From Burkholderia pyrrocinia (lineage in GTDB: Bacteria; Pseudomonadota; Gammaproteobacteria; Burkholderiales; Burkholderiaceae): a stretch of DNA of 64,000 nt. Shown here one piece after another: positions 35,886-44,400 of this stretch. Positions within the stretch are counted from its first letter, which is position 1. Each line of letters opens with the position of its first letter. The DNA lies in contig NZ_CP094461.1 of NCBI RefSeq assembly GCF_022809715.1, positions 434,001-498,000 of the forward strand. Direction: 5' to 3'. The notes below the pieces were generated by a model. That model was not told the DNA's origin. It searched no databases and was given only the letters and a program-made list of their open reading frames with translations. The translations under genes were made by a program, and so were the position numbers.

Positions 35886-36164
35886 TTATTCGTTGAATCC
35901 GCCGGGAATGCGCCCGCTCCGGGCCGGCGCAGGGTTTTCCAATTCAGGCGTTCAGCGCGTCCGGCGGCAGTGCGTTTTCACCGCCCTCGTCCCCGCGCGC
36001 GATCTCGCATCGAACTGAACAGAGCACGGCGCGCCGCCGTTTCGCGTGAGCCGAACACATCGGCGCGCGACGAAACGCGCGCCGCGCAAACCGCGCCGGC
36101 TCGCCCGCGCTGGCGTTGCGCCGCCGTCCTCAAGCACGCACAACAAGGAAACAAGGAGAGTCAG

Positions 36165-36977
36165 ATGTTCGCGATGTTCTCGAAGCTCGGGAAGGTGATT
36201 TCGAGCGCCGGCAGTGAGCGGTTCGCATCCGACATGCATGCATTGCTGGTCGAATCGATTCCGCTCGCGATCACCCGGATGACTGAATGGACGCTCGACG
36301 AGCCGGCGGGCGAAGTCGTCCACGTGCAATCGCTCGGCGCGTTCGGTGCGCCGGGTGACGACGGGCGCAGCACCGGGCCGGCCGCGCACGGCGAGCGGCA
36401 GCCGGCAGCGCATCCGCTGTTGAACCGGATCGTGGCTGCTTGCGACCGGCAGCTCATTCACATCAATCCGCTGATGCGCAGCGGCAATGGCAGCGAAGTC
36501 GCGCCGCTGCGTGGGCCGGGCGGGGGATTTCAGTGCCATCTCGTGTCGTGCAAGGCGAATCGCCGCTACGTGATCTCGCTGCATCGAACGGCGTCGCATT
36601 GCGACTTCTCGTTGCAGGAGATGTCGTTCCTGAAGAATTTCGCCGATACGCTGCTGCCGCTCGTCGAGTGGCATGCGTCGACGCGCCGGCACGGCGACCT
36701 CGAAGGCACGACGATGCCCGCCGTCGAGGCGCTGCGCCAGGAGTTCGAATCGCGGCTTGCGCGCGCGGCGGTCGTGCTGTCGGCGCGCGAAAGCGAAGTG
36801 TGCCTCGGCCTGCTCGCGGGCAAGATGCTGCGAGAACTGGCCGGCGAGCTCGGTGTGAAGGAGAGTACGGTCGAGACGTACATCAAGCGCGCGGCGGTGA
36901 AGCTCGGCATCAGCGGCCGGCACGGGCTCACGAAATGGATGATCGACGATTACGTGCCGTGCGCGTCGGCGGCGTGA
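36165..36977 (+). CDS. LuxR-type regulator of the NRPS cluster (copy 1)
   Basis: 270-residue regulator with a C-terminal LuxR helix-turn-helix (LSARESEVCLGLLAGKMLRE, ESTVETYIKRAAVKLGI). Its N-terminal domain is not an acyl-homoserine-lactone domain. Regulators of this layout (SyrF/SyrG/SalA and AmbR types) control lipopeptide gene clusters. The AAGGAG at 36153-36158 is 6 nt before the ATG and fixes the start. It is paralogous to the protein at 37290-38195, sharing ISSAGSxRF at the N-terminus and the HTH, and the two genes converge. It probably activates the neighbouring exporter and NRPS genes. Confidence 0.83.
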   Translation: MFAMFSKLGKVISSAGSERFASDMHALLVESIPLAITRMTEWTLDEPAGEVVHVQSLGAFGAPGDDGRSTGPAAHGERQPAAHPLLNRIVAACDRQLIHINPLMRSGNGSEVAPLRGPGGGFQCHLVSCKANRRYVISLHRTASHCDFSLQEMSFLKNFADTLLPLVEWHASTRRHGDLEGTTMPAVEALRQEFESRLARAAVVLSARESEVCLGLLAGKMLRELAGELGVKESTVETYIKRAAVKLGISGRHGLTKWMIDDYVPCASAA

Positions 36978-37289
36978 TGCCGTCACGCCGGGCGCGGGCG
37001 CCGATACCCGGCGCGCGATACGCGCCGCCGGCCGACGTGCCGGGATTGCTGGCGCGCGTGCGCGCGCCGGCGCTCTCGTCGCGGGTGATGACGACGATGT
37101 CACCGGGTGCGGCGGTTCGGCCTTCGTCGTCGGCGTGATTGCCGGCGCGCGGCTCAAGGGGGAGACCGGCGGCAGCCATCCGATGCTGTTTGGCACGCAG
37201 CCCGCGTCAGCGTCGCGCAGGCTGCAGTTCCTTGCGCGCCGCGGTGCCGGCACGCGCTTTCGGACCGCCAGCCTTCGGATGCCGACGCT
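36978..37289. other. Intergenic stretch between convergent regulators
   Basis: 312 bp of GC-rich sequence. A 7-bp stem with a 5-nt loop (37009-37015 with 37021-37027) may end transcription of the first regulator. No gene is seen. Confidence 0.4.
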
Positions 37290-38195
37290 TCAGGTGCCGA
37301 TGATGTACGGCGATGCGCGGTCGCGCCGCACGCTTCTCGTGCCGTGTCGGCGTGCTCCAGTCGCGGCCTCGCTCGCGGCCCCTGCGGCCTCGTCGAGCAT
37401 CCAGCGCGTGAGACCATGGCGCCCGCCGAAGCCGAGCTTGACGGCCGCCCGCTTCAGGTAGGTCTCGACGGTGCTTTCGCGCAGCGCGAAACGCACGGCG
37501 ATGGCGGGCACCGTGTCGCCGGCCAGCAGCGCCGTGCATGCCTCGATCTCGCGCGTCGACAGCTTGACGCCGGCTTGCCGCAGACGGTCGGCGAACCGCC
37601 GCGCCACGCGCTCCCGGCCCGATTGCGTCGCCGGCGGCGCGGCGGCGGCCGCGTGGGCGGGCGGCGGAGTCGAATCGAGCGCCGCGACATGGGTCTCGAC
37701 GATCGGAAACAGCACGTGCGAGAGCTCCTTGAGGACGGTCTGCTCCCGCGGCGTGAAGTCGTCGAACGTGTTCGTGCGATACAGCGAGATCAGGTAATAG
37801 TGGCCCCGCTTGCGGGTCAAGAGGTGGAATTGCGCGCAACGCGGTGGCACGATCGCAGCCTGCATGAGGGCGAAGCGATGGAGCAGCGCGTGGGTCGGGC
37901 CGTGGCCGGCGAGCGTGTCATCGACGTGCAGGCGGCTCGCGCCCGGGCGCGGCGGCATCTGCGGCCCGTAACAGGCGGCTGCCGGGCCGGCCTTCGCGAG
38001 CGCCGCGCCGACCGCGCCGAGGCTGCGCACCTGGAGATCGCCGTCAGGCGTCGCGTCGACCGCGAGCTCCGAAATGCGGATCTCGTCGACGGGGACGGCC
38101 GCAGAGATCAGGCTGTACATCACTCGGGGAAAGCGTCGGCTCCCGCTGCTTGAGATCGCTTCGCCGACGTGTGCGAACAATCTGCTGAACTCCAT
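37290..38195 (-). CDS. LuxR-type regulator of the NRPS cluster (copy 2)
   Basis: 301-residue paralogue of the preceding regulator. It opens MEFSRLFAHVGEAISSSGSR and has a C-terminal LuxR helix-turn-helix (LSTREIEACTALLAGDTVPA, ESTVETYLKRAAVKLGF). A basic tail of about 35 residues follows the HTH. I chose the ATG at 38195, where AGGAA precedes it and the N-terminus aligns with copy 1; the longer in-frame ORF to 38318 would run into intergenic sequence. It has the same orientation as the NRPS-exporter operon and lies downstream of it, separated by an A-domain relic. Paired regulators of this kind are known beside occidiofungin and syringomycin clusters. Confidence 0.82.
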   Translation of the reverse strand: MEFSRLFAHVGEAISSSGSRRFPRVMYSLISAAVPVDEIRISELAVDATPDGDLQVRSLGAVGAALAKAGPAAACYGPQMPPRPGASRLHVDDTLAGHGPTHALLHRFALMQAAIVPPRCAQFHLLTRKRGHYYLISLYRTNTFDDFTPREQTVLKELSHVLFPIVETHVAALDSTPPPAHAAAAAPPATQSGRERVARRFADRLRQAGVKLSTREIEACTALLAGDTVPAIAVRFALRESTVETYLKRAAVKLGFGGRHGLTRWMLDEAAGAASEAATGARRHGTRSVRRDRASPYIIGT

Positions 38196-38313
38196 GAACG
38201 GATTCCTGATGAGACGTTGAAGCTGCGCTTGCGCGCATGGTTGCCGACATGATTTAAACACCCGGCGGCGAACGCGTCTGTAACGGATAGCCGGGACAGG
38301 CGACGCATCGCCG

Positions 38314-38480
38314 GCCACCGACGGCTACGTCGAACCGGCGTCGCGCGTTGACGATCTCGCCTACGCGATCTACACGTCCGGTTCGACCGGTAAACCGAAG
38401 GGTGTGATGGTCGAGCAGTCGCTCGCATGGTTCGATTTCGATGCGTCCCACGTGCGGTCGCGGTTCCATTCGATCGTGGG
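38314..38480 (+). pseudogene. NRPS adenylation-domain relic on the opposite strand
   Basis: The plus strand encodes VDDLAYAIYTSGSTGKPKGV and then MVEQ at 38347-38421, the A3 core motif of an adenylation domain with its normal left flank. The frame continues for about 20 more codons with weak similarity to the segment before A4 (RFHSI), then diverges. No start, A1-A2 or A5-A10 sequence surrounds it. It is a decayed fragment, antiparallel to the intact NRPS genes. Confidence 0.8.
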
Positions 38481-38541
38481 ACGGTGTGGCGGATCGGATC
38501 TGCGCGGAGCTGCAACGCGCGCACCGCATCCGGATCGCTGC

Positions 38542-40242
38542 TCATCCTGCAGCTTCGGCTTGGACGGCACACATGGCCGTATCGGAGAAGATGCGGCCGC
38601 TATCCAGGCGAATGACCCGATCTGCGAGCTTGAAGTACTGATCGTCGTGGGTAATGATAATGACGCATTTCCCGCGGGATTTCAGATCGGGAACCAGCAC
38701 TTCATAGAAAAATCTCTTGAAGACCGGATCCTGATCGGCAGCCCATTCGTCCAGGATGTAAATCGGGCGATCCTCGATGTAGGCGCAAAGCAGCGCCAAT
38801 CGCTTGCGTTGCCCTGTCGATAGGGCTCTGGTTGTCGAGTAGTCCTTGCCATTGATCTCTACTTTGTCGGCCAGTTTCAGGGTTTCAAGATATTTTCGGG
38901 CAAGCTCGATGCTCGAATTTTCGCGGTCCGGACCGATGATGCGGTTGAACAAATGGAAATCGGTAAATACCGCGGAAAACAGATTGCGGTACCGTTCCCT
39001 GGCAGCGTCGTCAACGACTTTTCCATCGAGGGCGATGTGGCCTTCGGTAGGCACGTAGAGGCCGCTGAGTACTTTGCCCAACGTGCTTTTGCCGCTGCCG
39101 TTTCCACCGATGACATAGACGAGCTCTCCGGCATGAATCGTCATATTGATGGGGCCGAGCACGAAATCGACCGACGAATCATTGTCGCGGTAGTTCATCT
39201 TCACATCTTTCAGCTCAATGAGTTGCCATGAATTCGCCGAGGATTCCCTGGTGCGCGGATGGGGCGGTTCCTTGCGTGAATCCTCCCCGTCATCGATCAA
39301 AAAACCGAATTCCGCCAGCCGGGCGAGCGCGGTTTTGCCTTCGGCCACGATCGGCAGAATACTGATCAGCATGGTCAACGGCCCCATCATGTAGAGCACG
39401 GCCAGAATGCTCGCCGTGAGTACGGACGGGTCCACGACGCCGAACGAAGGTACGCCGAACAGCAAGAATCCGAGCAGGACCGCTACCGTGATCTGGCCAA
39501 TGGTGTCGCCGCTCATGAACCAGAAGCGTTCTATGTAATTGAATCCTGCCACGCGCTTCGATGATAATTCGATCGCAGCCCTGGTAAACCAGCGTCGTCT
39601 GGCCCTGTTGAGCTTGAGTTCCTTGATGCCGAACACGAGGCCATGGGTATATTCATTGAACTGGACAAATTCATCGCGAACTCTTTCCGTGAAATTGACC
39701 GCCCTTCGATAGAAAAACAGATAAAGCGCCAGGCCAACGATTGTCTGGGTGATCGTCGAAGCGAAAACGATCCACGACAGATAGGCGAGATAGACGATGC
39801 TGCATACCAGGACGACGGACTGAACGATGATCGTCGGTATGGTGAGCAGGGTCTGGCTCAACTGCGGAATGTCCTGCGTCAGCATGGTCAGGATATTCGG
39901 GGCGCCGCGCCGGTCGATTTCGTCCAGTGGGGTCGCCAGGATCCTTTTGCACAGGTTGACGCGCAATCTCGTCATGACTTTCATGCAGGCATAGGAGGGC
40001 ATCACGGCAGCGCTGCTCCTGCAGACAACTGCGATGACGTTCACCGCAATGAATATCATCAGCAGCGTCTGTCGGTCGTCCTGGTCATGCAGCACCCTGC
40101 TGATCAATCCGACGCCCACGATCGACGCAATGCCGCTGACGAGGCCCGTAAGGACCGTGCCCAGGGTCAACCAGGGATGACTGCGCCACATCAGGGTGGC
40201 TGCCGAATGCCACGGCGGCGATTTACTTTGAGTGGAATCCAT
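38542..40242 (-). CDS. Cyclic (lipo)peptide exporter, SyrD/PvdE-like ABC transporter
   Basis: 566-residue half-transporter with a fused membrane domain (about six helices in residues 20-310) and ATPase domain (about 345-560). Walker A is GGNGSGKST near 382, the signature is LSTGQRKRLAL and Walker B is IYILDEWAADQDP. The WAADQDP form and the overall layout are typical of the SyrD/PvdE cyclic-peptide exporters, which move NRPS products across the inner membrane. It is the last gene of the NRPS operon, 16 bp after a 159-residue unknown protein. Its product should export the peptide. Confidence 0.9.
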   Translation of the reverse strand: MDSTQSKSPPWHSAATLMWRSHPWLTLGTVLTGLVSGIASIVGVGLISRVLHDQDDRQTLLMIFIAVNVIAVVCRSSAAVMPSYACMKVMTRLRVNLCKRILATPLDEIDRRGAPNILTMLTQDIPQLSQTLLTIPTIIVQSVVLVCSIVYLAYLSWIVFASTITQTIVGLALYLFFYRRAVNFTERVRDEFVQFNEYTHGLVFGIKELKLNRARRRWFTRAAIELSSKRVAGFNYIERFWFMSGDTIGQITVAVLLGFLLFGVPSFGVVDPSVLTASILAVLYMMGPLTMLISILPIVAEGKTALARLAEFGFLIDDGEDSRKEPPHPRTRESSANSWQLIELKDVKMNYRDNDSSVDFVLGPINMTIHAGELVYVIGGNGSGKSTLGKVLSGLYVPTEGHIALDGKVVDDAARERYRNLFSAVFTDFHLFNRIIGPDRENSSIELARKYLETLKLADKVEINGKDYSTTRALSTGQRKRLALLCAYIEDRPIYILDEWAADQDPVFKRFFYEVLVPDLKSRGKCVIIITHDDQYFKLADRVIRLDSGRIFSDTAMCAVQAEAAG

Positions 40243-40258
40243 GAGTCGCCAATATTGC

Positions 40259-40738
40259 TCAGTTGATCAGGTGGCTGAGTTCGACGTTTCTTGCCGCTGA
40301 TCTCAATCTCGACGAGGTTTCGTGCTTGCCCAGGAACGCGATGCTTTCCACGATTTCCAGCGGCGAGTCGGAAAACAGGATGCAGCACTTCAGCAAGCGC
40401 TGCGCACGGTCCCAGCCGAGGCCCGATGCATCGGCCACGCCACGCAACGAAGCCTCGACCGACGCGACCGTCCAGCTGTCGTTCCGTGTCAACCGCGCTT
40501 CGATCAGTCGAAGAAACTGCAGGAGGGTGCGGGGATTCCTTTCTATGCTGTACATCAGGATGTAATCGACCCGCCGTGTCTTCGTGATCAACGGAAAAAT
40601 CAGATCGATCACGTCGTCGATCGATTCGCATTTCCCATAAGCCAGCGAAATTGCCTCGCCGAGCTTGCAGTCCCGGTGAAGCGAATCGAGCGCGGACTTG
40701 ACGAACTCCGCTTCGAGGTCAACGGTGATGGTTTTCAT
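40259..40738 (-). CDS. Unknown 159-residue protein in the NRPS operon
   Basis: Predicted soluble, mostly helical protein beginning MKTITVDLEAEFVKSALDSL. No family is recognised and no catalytic motif is seen. The start is the ATG at 40738; the codon nine bases further upstream is TTG. It lies between a GT25 glycosyltransferase (63-bp gap) and the exporter (16-bp gap), so it is cotranscribed with the NRPS genes and probably takes part in tailoring, export or immunity. Confidence 0.6.
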   Translation of the reverse strand: MKTITVDLEAEFVKSALDSLHRDCKLGEAISLAYGKCESIDDVIDLIFPLITKTRRVDYILMYSIERNPRTLLQFLRLIEARLTRNDSWTVASVEASLRGVADASGLGWDRAQRLLKCCILFSDSPLEIVESIAFLGKHETSSRLRSAARNVELSHLIN

Positions 40739-40801
40739 GAGCTTCAATGGCCTGTTGAGATAGGGACCGCAGGGGATCGCAGCGAGCGCCGGCCGCAGGC
40801 G

Positions 40802-41458
40802 TTACCAGCCATCCGGAATCGGAAGGGAATAGCTCAGCGGCTTTTCCGGCATGACTTCGTCCATGATGTCGGAGTAACCGGACTCCTGTCCGACCAGATT
40901 GGGTTCGAAGCAGTAGCAATTGAACTTCTGCTGCAGCACGAGGTTGTTGCGGTCGTTGATCGCCGGCGGGTTTTCGTTGATCGCGATGAATGCGTCGTAA
41001 AGCGAGTCCCTGACGACGTAGGCATGCGCGGTGAGCGTCTCTACGGCCTTGACGATGTTCGGCGCGACGGGAATGGGCGGCGTGAAGTGATAGGCGCCCA
41101 GAAACAGCATGTGCCAGTCGTTCGGCACTTGCGCGATGAACTCGGGAAAGCGCGCGGCGAAGTCGGGGTCGAAGAAGGCGTCGTCCTCGAAGATCAGGAC
41201 TTCGCTCGCGCCCGCGGCCTTGGCCTGTTTCACCGCGGCTAGATGGCTCATCGTGCAGCCGTAGTCCTGCGCACGCATATGGCTCAGGGATTCCGGCACG
41301 GTCACCAGCCTTGCATCGACGGCGGGCAGTCGTTCCACCGTGAGGATGTTCTGCTCGGCGAATTTTCTTTGCATCGCTTCCCAGCGGTCGGGGCGCCGGT
41401 CCAGATTGATGCAGACCTTGCGGGCGAAAGCGTTGTCGATCGTCGGTGCTGATTTCAT
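40802..41458 (-). CDS. Glycosyltransferase family 25 protein
   Basis: 218-residue GT25 enzyme of the type usually found in lipooligosaccharide synthesis. The family motif KVCINLDRRPDRWEAMQ is at the N-terminus, and SEVLIFEDDAFFDPD carries the DxD-like nucleotide-sugar site. The ATG overlaps the NRPS stop codon (ATGA at 41455-41458), so translation is coupled to the NRPS. This suggests glycosylation of the peptide product, although GT25 enzymes usually act on lipopolysaccharide. The acceptor is unknown. Confidence 0.82.
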   Translation of the reverse strand: MKSAPTIDNAFARKVCINLDRRPDRWEAMQRKFAEQNILTVERLPAVDARLVTVPESLSHMRAQDYGCTMSHLAAVKQAKAAGASEVLIFEDDAFFDPDFAARFPEFIAQVPNDWHMLFLGAYHFTPPIPVAPNIVKAVETLTAHAYVVRDSLYDAFIAINENPPAINDRNNLVLQQKFNCYCFEPNLVGQESGYSDIMDEVMPEKPLSYSLPIPDGW

Positions 41459-44400
41459 GAGTGTTTTTTTTCCAGGAACTGATTGACGCGGGTAGCGAGG
41501 ACGGCGACGTGCGGGTCGAGCAGCATGGTCAGGTGGTCGCCGGGTACGTCCATCACCTCGACGGGCAGCGCCGAGAAGCGGGACCACCCCCAGCTCGGGT
41601 CGAGGCGGAGCTGCGCTATCTCGGGCGACGGATCGTAGTCGCCGGGATCCCGCTCGGTGCTGCGGAACAACGCGATCGGCACGGGAAGCGGGGTGGCTTG
41701 CGGCGCGTAGCGCGATTTGAAGTTGGCCTGATAGACGCGCAGATAGGCGCGCAGGCGGTCGGCTCCGGCATCCGCAAACCAGTTGCCGCGGTCGCCGATT
41801 CTGTCGAGGATCAGGCCGGCCTGGCCGTCGGGGTCGAGCGGGGCGAGGTCTGCTCGCGTTACCTGAAGGTCGGTCCCGAGGAAGGTGCCGATTTCGTGAG
41901 CGATCGCGACCAGCCATTCGGTGTCGTCCCAGTCTTGCCAGTAGGCTGCGGCCGAGCTGTCGATGGGCGCGGAAGCGTCGAAGATCGCCAGCAGTTCGAC
42001 GACGGCGCCCTTGGCAACGAGCTGCCGGCTCATTTCGAGCGCCACCTGCGCACCGAACGAGTGGCCCGCCAGGTAGTACGGGCCCGCGCCCACCAGCGGC
42101 CAGATGCATTCGATATGACGGGCCGCGATGTCTTCGACGCGGGTGAGCGGCAGGCAGGAGCCGTCGAGGCCGAGCGCTTCCAGGCCGTGCACCGCGTGAG
42201 CTTCGGTCAGGCGGTTCGCGAGCGGGTGGAAGTAGACCACGTTCCCGCCGGCGCCCGGAAGCAGGAAAAGCGGCGCGGCGGGACCGCCGTCCCGGATCGG
42301 CACGAGTCCGCCGGCGGGGGCGGCCGGCGCTTTCCCGGCCAAGGCCGCCGCCAGTTTCTCGACGGTCGGATTCTCGAACAGGCACGAAATGGGCAGCCGG
42401 CGATCGAACGCCTTTTCGACATTGGCCATCAGCTGGATCGCGATGATCGAGTGTCCGCCGAGGTCGAAATAATTGTCGCTGACCGTGATGTCGTTTCTTT
42501 TGAAGATCCGCTGCCAGATCTCCAGCAACGTGCTTTCGTCCGCCGTCGGCACGCCGGTGCGGGCCGCCGTGGCCGCACCGGCCGCAGGTTCGACGTCGGA
42601 GGCGGCCGCGCCGCGCGGCGCGCCCGGCTGGCCGCCGGCGGCCGGCACCGGCGCATCGGCGAGCTGGCCGGTCAACTGGGCCGGGTCGTCCGCGAATCGT
42701 TCCAGCAACGCGCGGATGATGTCCAGCATCTGCCGGACCACCTCGGGGGCGACGCGGTGCGCATCGTGCGTGATATGGAAGCCGAGGCGCGTATCCGGGT
42801 GTACGGTCAGGGTCAGCGGGTAATGCGCTTCCGCGAACGCGCGGGTGTCGAGGATCTCGATGTCGTCGGGCCCGAGAGCGGGGGCGGCGGCAACCGGGAA
42901 GTTCTCGAACACCAGCAGGCTGTCGAACAGGCTGTCGCGGGCAGGCAGTTCGCTCCACGACTGGATATCGACCAGCGAACTGTACGAATGCGGCTCCATC
43001 GCCGTCTGGGCTGCGTGAACCGTCGCCAGCCATTCGACGAACGGGCGTTCCGGCGCGATGCGCACGCGAAACGGCAGCGTGTTGATGAACAGGCCCACGA
43101 TCGACTCGACGCCGTCGAGCTGCGGCGGGCGACCGGACACGGTGACGCCGAAGACGACGTCGTCGGTCCCGGCGCGGCGCCGCAGCACCAATGCCCAGAC
43201 CGCGCGGATCAGGACGTTGAGGGTGAGGCGATGGGTTCGCATGAGCGTTTGCAGCCGAGCGGTCAGCGCCTCGTCCAGCAGGAATTGCTGGGTCCTGCGT
43301 TTGTCCTGCCGTGCGGCATCGCCGGAGATCTGCCCGGCCGGATGGGCCACGATCGGCGTGGCGGCATGGAACCCGGCCAGTTCGGCGCGCCACCAGGTTT
43401 CGTCGGCCGAACGAGGATGGCGCGCGAGCCAGTCGATGTACCTGCGGTATCCCGGCGCCGACGCGGCGAGCGCGGGCATGCCGGTGCGGGCGAGCGACAG
43501 GTAGTCGTCGAACACTTCCTTCATCAGGGTGGCGGTGCTCCAGCCGTCGAGAATGATGTGGTGCGCGCTCCAGCAGAACCGATGGCGTGTCTCCGTTTCC
43601 TGAATCAGCGTGCAGCGGAACAACGGCGCCCGCTGCAAATCGAAGCCGCGCCGCCGGTCGTCGGCGAGGAATGCATCGAAGTCCTGCGCGCGGCGGGATG
43701 CATCGCGGTGTCGCCAGTCGAGGAACGTCCACGGCAGATCGACCGTGTGCCGGACGGTCTGGACCGGATGATCGCGATTGGCCCACGCGAACGCGGTACG
43801 CAGCACGGCATGGCGCGCGAGCGCATTGGCCCAGGCTTGCCGGAGCGCCGGCACCTGGAGCGGGCCGTTGACGACGAAGCTGAACTGCTGGAAATACGCG
43901 GCGGGATCCAGTTCGTACAGCGAATGGAACAGGATGCCCTGCTGCAGGGACGAGAGCGGGTAGCTGTCTTCGAGGTTGTCCCACGCGGTGTCGGGAACCG
44001 ACGCCGCGAAGTCGAGCAACCGGTCCTTGAAGTGCGCGGCCAGGTTTTCGACCGTCTGCCGCTGGTGGAGACGCTCGCCGTAGCGCCAGTCCACCTGAAG
44101 TTTGCCGTCGGAAACGGCGGCGACGATCTCGAACGCATGCGTGCGCAGGGACCGCTCGGAGCGCAGCGAACCGAGGTCTTCGGCAGCCGGGCTCCAGCCG
44201 TCGGATTGCTGCAGCACGGTATCGAGCTGTCCGTGATAGTTGAAGAGGATGTCGGCATTCGGCAGCGCGGCGAGGCTGTCACGCACGGCGGCGTCGGGGC
44301 CCAGGTAGCGGAGCAGCGAATAACCGAGGCCTTCGGCCGGAATCCGGCGCAACTGCTGCTGCGCGTCGCGCAGCGCTTCCTGCGGCGTCTGCATCGCGTC

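Larger units (their letters stand above)
34876..36164. other. Long AT-rich intergenic region
   Basis: 1,289 bp between the cholesterol oxidase and the first LuxR-type regulator. The part 35150-35900 is clearly richer in A+T than its surroundings and contains two short ORFs listed separately. The rest holds no gene I can support. Promoters of both flanking genes must lie here. The composition suggests imported or silenced DNA. Confidence 0.55.

Noticed and set aside
41459..43984. Long upstream extension of the GT25 reading frame into the NRPS gene
   Set aside because: The extension is out of frame with the thioesterase and T domains, is Arg/Pro-rich, and the GT25 motif starts right after the ATG at 41458.
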